Shown here: piece after piece, positions 43,595 through 52,806 of the stretch
Numbering within the stretch: position 1 is the stretch's first letter
How the letters are laid out: each line of letters opens with the position of its first letter
Source: Alistipes sp.
Lineage (GTDB): Bacteria; Bacteroidota; Bacteroidia; Bacteroidales; Rikenellaceae
Reading direction: 5' to 3'
NCBI GenBank assembly: GCA_017531305.1
Contig: JAFXLG010000071.1
Span: forward strand, 1-56,501
DNA length: 56,501 bases
Program-made: the position numbers and the translations under genes
Notes under the pieces: model-generated
The model's database searches: none
What the model saw: only the letters and a program-made list of their open reading frames with translations
What the model was told of the DNA's origin: nothing

Positions 43595-45046
43595 ATGAGC
43601 GAGAAAATTTCACGTAGCGACTTTCTCAAGAAGTCAGGACTTGCTGCCGCAGGCGTTATGATGGGTGGCATGTCAGGAAGCAGCAGCCTTTTCGCTGCCG
43701 AACAACAGGATAAAAAGGAGCGTTTCGCTCGTCTGGGCAAGGTAAATATCGCATGGGTAGGTATGGCAAATCGCGGACGCGAGGTGATGCGCGAGTTTGA
43801 GCGCACAGGACTTGCCAACATCGTTGCCATGTGTGATGTTGATCCTAAATCAAAGGGCAGTCAGGAGTCTATCAAGGCTCATCCCGATGCAAAGGTTTAT
43901 ACCGACTTCCGCAAGATGTTCGATGAGATGGGCAACAAGTTTGAGGCGGTAGTTGTGGAGACTCCCGACTTCTCTCACTTCCCTTGCGTGATGCTGGCTC
44001 TGAATCAGGGTAAGCACGTCTATGTCGAGAAGCCAATGGGTCGTACATTCCTTGAGTGCGAACTTATGATCGCTGCTGCAAAGCGTAACCCAAATCTTGT
44101 AACACAAGGCGGTAATCAGGGTCACTCTGAGGCTAACTACTTCCAATTCCGCGAGTGGGTTAAGGCTGGCATCATCAAGGATGTTACACACGTTGACGCC
44201 CACATGAATAACTCTCGCCGTTGGCATGGCTACGATGTAAACATCGACCGCTATCCTCAGGCAGAGCCAATCCCTGCAGGCATGGATTGGGACTTGTGGC
44301 ACACAACACAGCAGTTCCACGAGTTCAACGGCAAGTATCACCCAGGTAACTGGCGTTCATGGTACGATTTCGGTATGGGAGCTTTGGGCGATTGGGGTGC
44401 GCACCTGATCGACACCATCCACGAGTTCCTTGATTTAGGTCTGCCTACCGAGATTACTCCTGTCAAGTTTGAAGGTTGGAATACATACTTCTTCCCAATG
44501 TCTTCGACTATCAACTTCAAGTTCCCACGCCGTGGCAAGATGCCAGCGATGGATATCACATGGTGGGATGGTATCGGCAACTATCCTCCTGTACCAGAGG
44601 GTTACGGCATCTCAGAGATGAGCAGCGATGTACCAATGATCAATGGTAAGCCTGCTGCAGCTTCGGCTGTGAAGCTCAATCCTGGTACAATCATGTACTC
44701 TAAGGATCTCATCTTCAAGCGTGGCTCACACGGCGCGACAACTCAGATCATTCCTGAGTCAAAGGCTAAGGAGATGGCAAGCAAGTTGCCAGAGGTACCA
44801 AAGAGCCCATCGAACCACTACGAGAACTTCCTTTTGGCATGTATGGGCGAGGAGAAGAGCCGTTCTCCATTCGAGAAGTTCGGTCCATTGTGTCAGGTAT
44901 TCTGCTTGGGCGTGATGGCTCAACGTCTGAACGAGAAGATTATCTTCGACCGCGAGACAAAGCGCATCGTGAACAACCGTTTTGCCGATGCAATGCTCAC
45001 CTCTACCCCACCACGTAAGGGCTGGGAGGAGTTCTATAAGATGTAA
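43595..45046 (+). CDS. Gfo/Idh/MocA-family oxidoreductase with Tat-like signal
   Basis: A 483-residue NAD(P)-dependent oxidoreductase-fold protein. The N-terminus SRSDFLKKSGLAAAGVMMGG looks like a twin-arginine signal in which the second Arg is Ser, followed by a hydrophobic stretch; export is likely but not certain. The Rossmann part has VNIAWVGMANRGREV, AMCDVDP and the family hallmark HVYVEKPMGRTFLE. The C-terminal sheet includes GDWGAHLIDTIHEF and DITWWDG. Proteins of this type act on sugars or inositols in Bacteroidota; it is not clearly GH109. Substrate unknown. Single gene. Confidence 0.88.
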   Translation: MSEKISRSDFLKKSGLAAAGVMMGGMSGSSSLFAAEQQDKKERFARLGKVNIAWVGMANRGREVMREFERTGLANIVAMCDVDPKSKGSQESIKAHPDAKVYTDFRKMFDEMGNKFEAVVVETPDFSHFPCVMLALNQGKHVYVEKPMGRTFLECELMIAAAKRNPNLVTQGGNQGHSEANYFQFREWVKAGIIKDVTHVDAHMNNSRRWHGYDVNIDRYPQAEPIPAGMDWDLWHTTQQFHEFNGKYHPGNWRSWYDFGMGALGDWGAHLIDTIHEFLDLGLPTEITPVKFEGWNTYFFPMSSTINFKFPRRGKMPAMDITWWDGIGNYPPVPEGYGISEMSSDVPMINGKPAAASAVKLNPGTIMYSKDLIFKRGSHGATTQIIPESKAKEMASKLPEVPKSPSNHYENFLLACMGEEKSRSPFEKFGPLCQVFCLGVMAQRLNEKIIFDRETKRIVNNRFADAMLTSTPPRKGWEEFYKM

Positions 45047-45060
45047 GATATAGAATGCAT

Positions 45061-45102
45061 AATAATAAACGCCGTAACCCAAAAGTTACGGCGTTTATTA
45101 TT
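45061..45102. terminator. Bidirectional terminator
   Basis: An 18-bp perfect stem, 45061-45078 with 45085-45102, 6-base loop, between the convergent oxidoreductase and sulfatase-like genes. Confidence 0.9.
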
Positions 45103-45114
45103 TCAAGAAATTGA

Positions 45115-47070
45115 CTACTCCTCCGATGCGAGCTCATCATGCACCACATAATCCTTCGCCTCGATGCGCGAATAATAGCTCTGAATCATAGCCTTGATCT
45201 TCTGCTCAAGAGCAGACAAATCCACCTCCGCGGCAAGATTATGCTTCTTGACTAAATCCGAATAACGATATACGCCCACGATTTGCTTCTCATCGAAATG
45301 AACTACATATTCTGATGTAATAGCCTGAAAAACATTGTTGTCATAATTCAACGAGAAAGGCTCATCGCTATGCTCCGCAAAGATATCGCGACCAAAGGCG
45401 AAATATGGCTCCTCATTACCCATCAAGCCCAACACGGTAGGCATCAGATCAATCTGCGAAACAACCTGACGATGCTCACCCACAAGCGATGAATCGGGAG
45501 CATACATAAATCCCACAACATGATAATCTCCGGGGGAGGTACGAAACTCCTCGGAGAACTTCTCGCTCGACACGTGATCCGCCACAAATACAAACAACGA
45601 ATTGCGGAACCACTCCTGCTCCCCATACTTCTCGAAGAAAGCCTTCAGCGAACGATCCACATACGCCACGCACTTATGGTTGGGCGTCAGACCCTCGGGC
45701 AGATCCTTTTCACCCTCTGGTACTACGAAAGGATGGTGAGACGTGAGAGTAAATATGGTCGAGAAGAATGGTTGCTGAGCCTTACTCAGCTCCTCGCCCA
45801 TGTAGTCTATAAACTTGCCATCCCAAATACCCCAATAGCCATCAAAATCGCCCTTGCCGCGGCTCTTCTCATAGGTCTGGCGCGAGTAGAGATTATCTAT
45901 GCCGACTGCTCTGGCATAGGCTCCAAAGCCCATCGAGCCATGATCCGATCCGCAGAAGAACATCGTTTCATAACCTTTATCCTTAAAGATCTGAGGCATG
46001 GCGCGTCCTGCCGCCACCGACTGAGGCATCAGCACAAAAGGGGCTTTATATGAAGGTATGGAACTCCACACCGCAGGCAGGGCTTGAATCGAACGGCGAC
46101 CATTGGCATACATATTATAGAATGTATAGCTTTGACGCATGAGCGAATCCAAGAATGGAGTATAACCCTTTTCTGGGCTCTGCTCATACAAATCGGGACG
46201 TAACAGCAAGGAGTGTTCTGCCGAGAAACTCTCCATCACAAATACTATCACATTACGCCCTTCGAGTTCCGTTGAGGAACTTGCTGCCGCAGGATAGTGC
46301 TCAGGGGAGTAGATCTCAGACAGTTCCTCTGGCGAAAAGTATTTTTCGTAGGCAATTTTACCACTCGACCCAATGGTGCGCAAGACACAGAACGGATTGC
46401 TAAGTATCATCGTGGCACGCGCCTGATTCGATGTGTAGAGCGTAGCATTGGAGATAGTGATAGGACGTGTCATCTTGGTAAAGCCTCCTCTTATGCCTCC
46501 TATGCACAAACCTACCGCCAAGCACAACACAAGAGTTGAGCTGACATAATACCACACACCCGAAAATAACGACTTGAAACGTATCTTACGGCAATAGCCC
46601 ATCGCCAAGACCAAGATAAATGCCGCACCGACCAAAACCATAAACCAATTCTCTATAGCAAACTTCAATATCAGCCACAGAGAGTTGTCGTTGTCGGCAA
46701 AAAATATCTCATCAGCAGAGAAACGCTTCTGCGTATAGTGGAAATATATGGCATCGGCAAAATTCAGCCCTACGATCAACAGCGAATTGACCACCACATA
46801 GTACCAATAGAGCATTCTTTTCCACCAACTGCGCTCACGTAACTTTAGCGGAAGAAGCGACAAAAGGATGAAAATTGCATTGGCATAGATGATCGACACG
46901 GTATCGAATTTAAGCGATCCACACAAGAGCGACCACAACTCCTCGTATGGCAACTCACCGATCAGAGTGCTGTTATATGCGTAGAATACCGCGCGACAAA
47001 GCATCATCACTACATAGAGCAAGATGATTCGCCACACTAAAAGTGCTGCATGAGTCTTGATAAGTTTCAT
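45115..47070 (-). CDS. LTA-synthase-family sulfatase-like transferase
   Basis: A 651-residue inner-membrane enzyme: about five N-terminal transmembrane helices (to about 210) and a large periplasmic alkaline-phosphatase-superfamily domain (about 250-580). Metal and nucleophile motifs: NVIVFVMESFSAEH, the nucleophile loop YANGRRSIQALPAVWSS (Ser or Thr position), CGSDHGSMGF and FVFVADHVSSEKF. LtaS relatives in Gram-negatives transfer phosphoglycerol or phosphoethanolamine to glycans or lipids; the exact donor is unknown. Lying in an operon with rlmH (2-bp gap) and a GH2-like gene, it is last in the unit. Confidence 0.87.
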   Translation of the reverse strand: MKLIKTHAALLVWRIILLYVVMMLCRAVFYAYNSTLIGELPYEELWSLLCGSLKFDTVSIIYANAIFILLSLLPLKLRERSWWKRMLYWYYVVVNSLLIVGLNFADAIYFHYTQKRFSADEIFFADNDNSLWLILKFAIENWFMVLVGAAFILVLAMGYCRKIRFKSLFSGVWYYVSSTLVLCLAVGLCIGGIRGGFTKMTRPITISNATLYTSNQARATMILSNPFCVLRTIGSSGKIAYEKYFSPEELSEIYSPEHYPAAASSSTELEGRNVIVFVMESFSAEHSLLLRPDLYEQSPEKGYTPFLDSLMRQSYTFYNMYANGRRSIQALPAVWSSIPSYKAPFVLMPQSVAAGRAMPQIFKDKGYETMFFCGSDHGSMGFGAYARAVGIDNLYSRQTYEKSRGKGDFDGYWGIWDGKFIDYMGEELSKAQQPFFSTIFTLTSHHPFVVPEGEKDLPEGLTPNHKCVAYVDRSLKAFFEKYGEQEWFRNSLFVFVADHVSSEKFSEEFRTSPGDYHVVGFMYAPDSSLVGEHRQVVSQIDLMPTVLGLMGNEEPYFAFGRDIFAEHSDEPFSLNYDNNVFQAITSEYVVHFDEKQIVGVYRYSDLVKKHNLAAEVDLSALEQKIKAMIQSYYSRIEAKDYVVHDELASEE

Positions 47071-47072
47071 AT

Positions 47073-47546
47073 CTACTCGTGGTGATAAGGTTCGTTATTA
47101 AGGATAGTGAAGGCTCGATACAACTGCTCGGCAAAGATAGCGCGCACGATCTGATGCGAGAAGGTCATCTTCGAGAGCGAAATTTTCTCATTGGCACGTT
47201 GATAGACCTCCTCCGAAAAGCCATAAGGTCCGCCTATGACAATCGCCAGACGTTTCACTCCGCTAAGCATACGTTTCTGCAACCAAGAGGCATACTCCAT
47301 CGAAGTGAATTGTCTGCCGCGCTCATCCATCAGCACCACCCAATCGCCTTCCGATATGAGGCGAAGGATCATCTCACCCTCCAACTGTTTTTGGCGCGAA
47401 GGAGCCATATTGCGAGTGTTCTTCACATCGGCGATGGTGGTGACCGTAAACTTACAGTAATGATTCACTCGCTTGGCATACTGCTCCACAAGCGAAGCCA
47501 CCTCCTGCTGATCGGTCTTGCCGATTACGATGAGTTCGATGTTCAT
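47073..47546 (-). CDS. rlmH: 23S rRNA (pseudouridine1915-N3)-methyltransferase
   Basis: A 157-residue SPOUT methyltransferase that methylates pseudouridine 1915 in helix 69 of 23S rRNA on the 70S ribosome. Seen: VVLMDERGRQFTSMEYASWL, the SAM-knot VIGGPYGFSEEVYQRANEKISLS, and the C-terminal TFSHQIVRAIFAEQLYRAFTI with YHHE at the end. Normal length. It lies between the GH2-like gene (5-bp gap) and the sulfatase-like gene (2-bp gap). Confidence 0.96.
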   Translation of the reverse strand: MNIELIVIGKTDQQEVASLVEQYAKRVNHYCKFTVTTIADVKNTRNMAPSRQKQLEGEMILRLISEGDWVVLMDERGRQFTSMEYASWLQKRMLSGVKRLAIVIGGPYGFSEEVYQRANEKISLSKMTFSHQIVRAIFAEQLYRAFTILNNEPYHHE

Positions 47547-47551
47547 CTTCT

Positions 47552-48859
47552 CTAATTATCGGTATTCCACTCACCTTCGGCACCCTCATAGAATACAGGG
47601 CGGCGTTTCTCCACTGACTTCAACCACTCGTATGCCTTGTAGAGATTGTATCCGTTACCCGACTGCTCGCCCGCCAAACGGTAGGCAATGATGCAGGAGT
47701 GGTTACGCGAACGGTAGTACATAGACTTTACTCTGGTCATATACTCATCGTAGAGCTTAGGATCGTTGGCAGGCGTACCGCCCACAGAACGAATGTGGCT
47801 ATTGGTAGGAGAGTTGATATTGGCACACTCGATAACAAACATACCCGCCTTGTCGCACATCTCATAGAACCACTTAGGCTGAGGATAGTCTGGGCACAAG
47901 GTATTATATCCACGGAGTTTAAGCTGCTCGATGGCAACAAAGGTCTTCTGACGATCCTCCGAAGCGTTGAAATGCTCCTTCTTCTGCAGATGCAACACCT
48001 GATCGAAACGGAAATACTTACCATCGCGATACTCGGTCTTACCGAAACCAATCTTCATTGGGATATACTCCCACAACATGCCGTTACGCTTGATATAGAG
48101 CGTCAAGCTATAGAGTGGCTTCTTACCATCACCCCACTTAAAGTCGTAAGAGTGATATACATCGGGGTTGAAGCGAAGGGTATCCATCGAACGACCCTCC
48201 AACTCGATCTCGTTGACGCTGTACTCCTTGAGTTTGCCCTTAGGATCATAGATATCGAATCCTACCTGAATGGTCTCTTTATAGTTAAAATCGTTGGCAA
48301 CGATTACGTCCAGCTTCAATTTGGCATATTGACGTGTGGTGTCTGGCTCAAGAATCACATCAAAATCTCTGACCGACAATCTGCGCTGAGCAAAGATATA
48401 GCTATTCTCGAACTGCTCGAAATTTGGCTGCACAAGATTCTCCTGCAACTGAGGCGTGCGGCTCATTCTCACACCGACCATCAACTCATTGACACCCTGA
48501 CGCAAGTATGGCGAGAGCAGGAAATCGGCAGGAGTGATGGGATCATCCACCTCGGCAATAGCCTCGTTATTGAGGAACAATGTATATGCCATGCCGACAT
48601 TCTCCAAATGGAAGAACACATTGTAGTCATTCAGCGTAGCATCAATATTTATCTTCTGCACAAAACGTGCCTCACCACCAGCAATGGCAATACGCTCAGG
48701 TTTGAATGGGGTGTAATTGGCTGTCTCGCTGCGTTTATCTGCCACCGCATCTTCACGCTTATCGAAGGTCACAAACTCCGAACGATATACTCGTGGACCC
48801 TGCGCCAAAGCCAACAGAGCCATCATTAAACTCAACCCAAGTAGAAAAATTCTCTTCAT
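47552..48859 (-). CDS. Half-length GH2-like secreted protein
   Basis: A 435-residue protein with a signal peptide (about 1-19). It has a GH2-type jelly-roll sugar-binding domain (about 50-165: VFFHLENVGMAYTLFLNNEAIAEV), an Ig-like domain (about 170-285) and the first half of a TIM barrel (about 290-430). LRGYNTLCPDYPQPKWFYEMCDKAGMFVIEC matches the GH2 barrel start, and YRLAGEQSGNG matches the strand-4 motif with the acid/base Glu. The chain ends about 30 residues later, so the strand-7 nucleophile Glu and the rest of the barrel are missing. rlmH starts 5 bp on, so no remnant follows. It may bind sugar without cleaving it. Confidence 0.75.
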   Translation of the reverse strand: MKRIFLLGLSLMMALLALAQGPRVYRSEFVTFDKREDAVADKRSETANYTPFKPERIAIAGGEARFVQKINIDATLNDYNVFFHLENVGMAYTLFLNNEAIAEVDDPITPADFLLSPYLRQGVNELMVGVRMSRTPQLQENLVQPNFEQFENSYIFAQRRLSVRDFDVILEPDTTRQYAKLKLDVIVANDFNYKETIQVGFDIYDPKGKLKEYSVNEIELEGRSMDTLRFNPDVYHSYDFKWGDGKKPLYSLTLYIKRNGMLWEYIPMKIGFGKTEYRDGKYFRFDQVLHLQKKEHFNASEDRQKTFVAIEQLKLRGYNTLCPDYPQPKWFYEMCDKAGMFVIECANINSPTNSHIRSVGGTPANDPKLYDEYMTRVKSMYYRSRNHSCIIAYRLAGEQSGNGYNLYKAYEWLKSVEKRRPVFYEGAEGEWNTDN

Positions 48860-48901
48860 AATTCAGTTGTAATTATTAAATTAACGCTTCTTGACGTCTC
48901 C

Positions 48902-48918
48902 ACGGTACATAGTACCGT
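48902..48918. promoter_or_regulatory. Palindrome at the GH2-like operon start (possible operator)
   Basis: ACGGTAC-ATA-GTACCGT is a perfect 7-bp inverted repeat with a 3-bp spacer, placed right after the minus-strand -7 box, where transcription of the GH2-rlmH operon should begin. Confidence 0.45.
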
Positions 48919-48922
48919 TTTG

Positions 48923-48953
48923 CAAAGGTACTTTTTTTTTGACAAATATCAAA
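48923..48953 (-). promoter_or_regulatory. Promoter of the GH2-like/rlmH/sulfatase-like operon
   Basis: Minus-strand TTTG (48953-48950), 19-bp spacer, TACCTTTG (48930-48923), a full consensus match. Confidence 0.7.
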
Positions 48954-48969
48954 TTATTATCTATCTTTG
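48938..48969 (+). promoter_or_regulatory. Promoter of asnS
   Basis: TTTG (48938-48941), 20-bp spacer, TATCTTTG (48962-48969), full consensus, 88 bp before asnS. It overlaps the divergent promoter over 16 bp, so the two probably compete. Confidence 0.75.
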
Positions 48970-49057
48970 TAGGTTGATAGGGCAAATGAGCTTTTTCGGA
49001 AGCATTGCCCAAATCCAAATGTTTAAGCGTAGAAGTAAAATTAAAACACTATAAAAG

Positions 49058-50446
49058 ATGAAAACTCAGAGAATTGCAGAGATTCTGAAATCCACCACTA
49101 CCGATTACGACATCACGGTAAAGGGTTGGGTGCGTACCAAGCGCGGTAACAAAAACGTAGCATTCATCGCATTGAACGATGGCTCATGCGTAGGCAACAT
49201 ACAGGTTGTTGTAGATTTGCAGAAGATTCAAGAGGAGGAGCTTAAGGCTGTTACCACAGGATCATGTATCCGTGTTGACGGTAAGCTCGTTAAGTCACTC
49301 GGCGCAGGTCAGGGTGTAGAGGTGCAGGCTGAGAAGATCGAGATATACGGCACTGCCGATCCCGACACATACCCTCTTCAGAAGAAGGGTCACTCATTGG
49401 AGTTCTTGCGAGATATCGCATACTTGCGTCATCGTACCAACACTTTTGGTGCTGTATTCCGCATCCGTCACGCCATGGCGTATGCCATCCATAAGTATTT
49501 CAACGATCATGGCTTCTACTATTGGCACACTCCACTGATCACAGGATCAGACTGCGAGGGTGCAGGTGCTATGTTCAATGTAACAACCTTGGATATGAAC
49601 AACCTCCCACTCACCGAGGAGGGTAAGGTTGACTACACTCAGGATTTCTATGGCAAGCCATGTAACTTGACCGTTTCGGGACAGTTGGAGGGTGAGCTCG
49701 GAGCTTTGGCTTTGGGTCAGATCTATACTTTCGGTCCTACGTTCCGTGCTGAGAAGTCATACACTCCACGTCACTTGTCGGAGTTCTGGATGATCGAGCC
49801 AGAGATGGCGTTCTATGAGTTGGAGGATAACATGGAGTTGGCTGAGGATTTCCTCAAGTACCTGATCCGCTACGCTTTGGAGAACTGCCGCGAGGATCTA
49901 GAGTTCATGAACAAGATGTGGGACAAGGAGCTTATCGAGCGTCTGGAGTTTGTAATCAAGAACGACTTCGTGCGTTTGGATTACACCGAGGGTATCGAGA
50001 TCCTGAAGGCTTCGGGTCGTAAGTTTGAGTTCCCATGCGATTGGGGTTGCGATTTGCAGTCTGAGCATGAGCGTTATCTGGTAGAGGAGCACTTCAAGCG
50101 TCCTGTAATTCTGATCAACTACCCTAAGGAGATCAAGGCATTCTATATGAAGCAGAACGAGGACGGCAAGACAGTACGCGCCATGGACGTTTTGTTCCCA
50201 AAAATCGGCGAGATTATCGGCGGTTCGGAGCGAGAGGCAGACTATGGCAAGCTTACTGCAAGAGTCAAGGAGCTTCAGATGAGCGAGGCTGAGCTTTGGT
50301 GGTACCTCGACACACGCCGTTGGGGTTCTGCACCACACTCAGGCTTCGGTTTGGGCTTCGAGCGATTGTTGTTGTTCGTGACAGGTATGGCTAACATCCG
50401 CGATGTGATTCCATTCCCACGTACTCCAAATAACGCCGAGTTCTAA
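49058..50446 (+). CDS. asnS: Asparagine--tRNA ligase
   Basis: A 462-residue class IIb synthetase. An N-terminal OB-fold anticodon domain (about 1-115, [22 protein letters not shown]) is followed by the catalytic domain: motif 2 [25 protein letters not shown] (about 228-252) and motif 3 [15 protein letters not shown] (about 430-444). The EFWMIEPE segment separates it from AspRS, and the length is that of bacterial AsnS. Its presence means Asn-tRNA is charged directly. It has its own promoter and codon use typical of an expressed gene. Confidence 0.96.
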   Translation: MKTQRIAEILKSTTTDYDITVKGWVRTKRGNKNVAFIALNDGSCVGNIQVVVDLQKIQEEELKAVTTGSCIRVDGKLVKSLGAGQGVEVQAEKIEIYGTADPDTYPLQKKGHSLEFLRDIAYLRHRTNTFGAVFRIRHAMAYAIHKYFNDHGFYYWHTPLITGSDCEGAGAMFNVTTLDMNNLPLTEEGKVDYTQDFYGKPCNLTVSGQLEGELGALALGQIYTFGPTFRAEKSYTPRHLSEFWMIEPEMAFYELEDNMELAEDFLKYLIRYALENCREDLEFMNKMWDKELIERLEFVIKNDFVRLDYTEGIEILKASGRKFEFPCDWGCDLQSEHERYLVEEHFKRPVILINYPKEIKAFYMKQNEDGKTVRAMDVLFPKIGEIIGGSEREADYGKLTARVKELQMSEAELWWYLDTRRWGSAPHSGFGLGFERLLLFVTGMANIRDVIPFPRTPNNAEF

Positions 50447-50504
50447 ACCGCGCTGCGCACGTAGAAAACTTTCGCAAGAGAATAAACAACCAAAAGTGAA
50501 GAAT

Positions 50505-51272
50505 ATGAAGAGGCTACTTACCATCCTGCTCATCGCCTTTGTTGCGTTGAGCTACCAGACGCAGGCAGCGAATAAAATTAAGACCTGCAATGTCATATAT
50601 ATCGGCAACAGCATCACTGCCGGTGCTGGTCATAAAGAGAGCCTGAAGAGTGCTCCACCTGTGATCTCTGCACAGATTCTGAAGAAGAAGCTCGGCAAGG
50701 ATGTCAACTTCCGCAATTGTGGACGTTCGGGTGCTACCACTCTGGACTTTGTACCTTCACACAACAGAGACTTTAAGCGTGTAGAGAAGGCTGTCAAGGA
50801 GATTCAAGACATCAGTCAAGAGCCGATAATCTTCTCTATCATGCTTGGTACCAACGACTCGGCATCTACAGCATGCTACGGAGCACCTGCTTCGAATGTC
50901 CAATACAAAAAGAACCTCATGGAGCTAATCTCTCGACTGAGGAAGATGGCTCCAGGTGCGATTTTTGTATTGCAGCGTCCTATCTGGTATAGCCCCAACA
51001 CCTATAATGGAGCGATGTACCTTACGGCAGGACTAAAGCGTGTTACCAACTACGCCAACGTGTTGCTTGAGCTTGCTCAGCAGGAGGATGATGTATTTGT
51101 GGGCGACTACGAAGCATTTGATTTCTTCAAGCAGCACTACCGCAAATATATGTTTGCCGAGAATGGCAATGCAGGCGTATTCTTCTTGCACCCCAACGAG
51201 GATGGAGCCAAGGAGTTAGCGAAGTTCTGGTCTAAGGGTATTGTAAACGCCTTGAAGAAGAACCGTAAATAG
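50505..51272 (+). CDS. SGNH/GDSL-family hydrolase, secreted
   Basis: A 255-residue protein; ATG 50505 gives a good signal peptide (MKRLLTILLIAFVALSYQTQA), while a GTG three codons upstream is less likely. Block I is GNSITAG with nucleophile Ser36, block II CGRSGAT, block III GTND, and the catalytic Asp/His block HPNEDG near residue 232. Such enzymes deacetylate sugars (rhamnogalacturonan or sialic acid esters) in Bacteroidota; the substrate here is unknown. It follows asnS by 58 bp and precedes rpoN by 96 bp. Confidence 0.86.
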   Translation: MKRLLTILLIAFVALSYQTQAANKIKTCNVIYIGNSITAGAGHKESLKSAPPVISAQILKKKLGKDVNFRNCGRSGATTLDFVPSHNRDFKRVEKAVKEIQDISQEPIIFSIMLGTNDSASTACYGAPASNVQYKKNLMELISRLRKMAPGAIFVLQRPIWYSPNTYNGAMYLTAGLKRVTNYANVLLELAQQEDDVFVGDYEAFDFFKQHYRKYMFAENGNAGVFFLHPNEDGAKELAKFWSKGIVNALKKNRK

Positions 51273-51368
51273 TCCCTGTGGCATCCTTATTGGGAGAGGC
51301 AGGCATGAGAGCTGACCTAAAGAAGATAAAGAAGAGAACTTAGCAAGTAAAACTTTAACAAGAAAACT

Positions 51369-52784
51369 ATGGCTATTTCGCAACGTCAGATTCAGAGTCA
51401 GCAACAGACACTCTCGCCACAACAGATCCAGATGATAAAGTTGTTGGAGCTGCCCATCACGCAACTCGAGCAACGCATCAAACAGGAGATCGAAGAGAAT
51501 ATCGTTTTGGAGGAGGAGAGTCACTCCGATGAGGATGAGGAGCAGCTCTCGGTCGAGGAGTACATCGCCGAAGATGATACTCCGAGCTATAAGAGTCGCA
51601 TCAATAACTTCTCGAAGGATGACAAGGAGCGTCCAATAAATATCACAGGGGGGCTATCCATCCAAGAGTATCTGGCGGAACAGCTGGGCTACCGCAACCT
51701 GAGCGAAAGGGAGTATAAGATCACCCTCTTTCTGGTCGGTAGTATAGATGAGGATGGTTACCTGCGCCGCGATATGGAGTCTTTGTCGGACGATATACTC
51801 TTTTCGTTGGGCATAGATGTTATGCCTTCGGAGCTTGAACAACTTCTTGGCATCATACACCAATTGGAGCCTGCTGGCATAGGAGCGCGTAACTTGCAAG
51901 AGTGCCTGCTTCTGCAGATGCGCCAACGCTCGATGGATACTCCAGCCAAGCGACTCGCCAAAAAGATCCTCAACTCTCATTTCGAGGAGTTTACCAAGAA
52001 ACACTACGAGAAACTCATCTCGCGCTTGGGCGTGAGCGAGGATCAGTTCCGCGATGCCATAGATGAGATCCGCCACCTCTCACCCAAACCCGCCAACCTC
52101 TACTCCGAGGGGGGCAGTTTCGATGTGGCTCCGTATGTTATCCCCGATTTTAGACTTGACTACCACGATGGGCAGTTCGATCTGTCGCTGACCTCTTATA
52201 ATATCCCCGACATAAAGATCAGCCGCCGCTATGTCGATATGATTCGCGACATGGCTTCACCCAATGGCACAATCTCCGAGAAGGACAAGGAGGCTGTGCA
52301 GTTTGTCAAGAGCAAGATCGACTCCGCCAAATGGTTTATCTCAGCCATCAAACAACGCCATGACACGCTGATGCGCACCATGCAGGAGATACTCAACTTC
52401 CAGAAAGAGTATTTCAAGGATGGAGACAAGAGCCATCTGCGCCCCATGATTCTCAAAGATATTGCTGACCGCACGGGATTGGATGTTTCGACAATCTCAC
52501 GCGTAGTGAACAGTAAATATGTGCAGACTCACTTCGGCATCATACTACTCAAATCACTCTTTTCGGAGGCTATGCAGACCGAAAACGGAGAGGTGGTGTC
52601 GAGCTACGAAATTAAAAATATATTGCAAAAGTGTATCGAGGAGGAGGACAAACGTCATCCGCTGACAGACGAGACGCTGATGAATATCCTCAACAGCAAA
52701 GGATATTGCATTGCCCGCCGTACGGTAGCCAAGTATCGAGAGATGCTCGACATCCCCGTAGCACGACTTCGCAAACAGATTTAA
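51369..52784 (+). CDS. rpoN: RNA polymerase sigma-54 factor
   Basis: A 471-residue RpoN. Region I is the Gln/Leu-rich start (LSPQQIQMIKLLELPITQLEQRI, about 18-40), followed by an acidic region II, a core-binding region, a helix-turn-helix (DVSTISRVVNSKYVQT, about 377-392) and the RpoN box ARRTVAKYRE near residue 450, which reads the -24 promoter element. It needs enhancer-binding ATPases, none of which is in this window. Normal length. The PAP2-like gene starts 22 bp after it. Confidence 0.96.
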   Translation: MAISQRQIQSQQQTLSPQQIQMIKLLELPITQLEQRIKQEIEENIVLEEESHSDEDEEQLSVEEYIAEDDTPSYKSRINNFSKDDKERPINITGGLSIQEYLAEQLGYRNLSEREYKITLFLVGSIDEDGYLRRDMESLSDDILFSLGIDVMPSELEQLLGIIHQLEPAGIGARNLQECLLLQMRQRSMDTPAKRLAKKILNSHFEEFTKKHYEKLISRLGVSEDQFRDAIDEIRHLSPKPANLYSEGGSFDVAPYVIPDFRLDYHDGQFDLSLTSYNIPDIKISRRYVDMIRDMASPNGTISEKDKEAVQFVKSKIDSAKWFISAIKQRHDTLMRTMQEILNFQKEYFKDGDKSHLRPMILKDIADRTGLDVSTISRVVNSKYVQTHFGIILLKSLFSEAMQTENGEVVSSYEIKNILQKCIEEEDKRHPLTDETLMNILNSKGYCIARRTVAKYREMLDIPVARLRKQI

Positions 52785-52806
52785 AAGTGACAAAAAACTA
52801 TCCATT

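Noticed and set aside
47699-48829. A 376-codon plus-strand open frame across the GH2-like gene
   Set aside because: It is antisense to a well-supported gene with signal peptide and GH2 motifs; its translation has no domain-like pattern and arises from codon bias.
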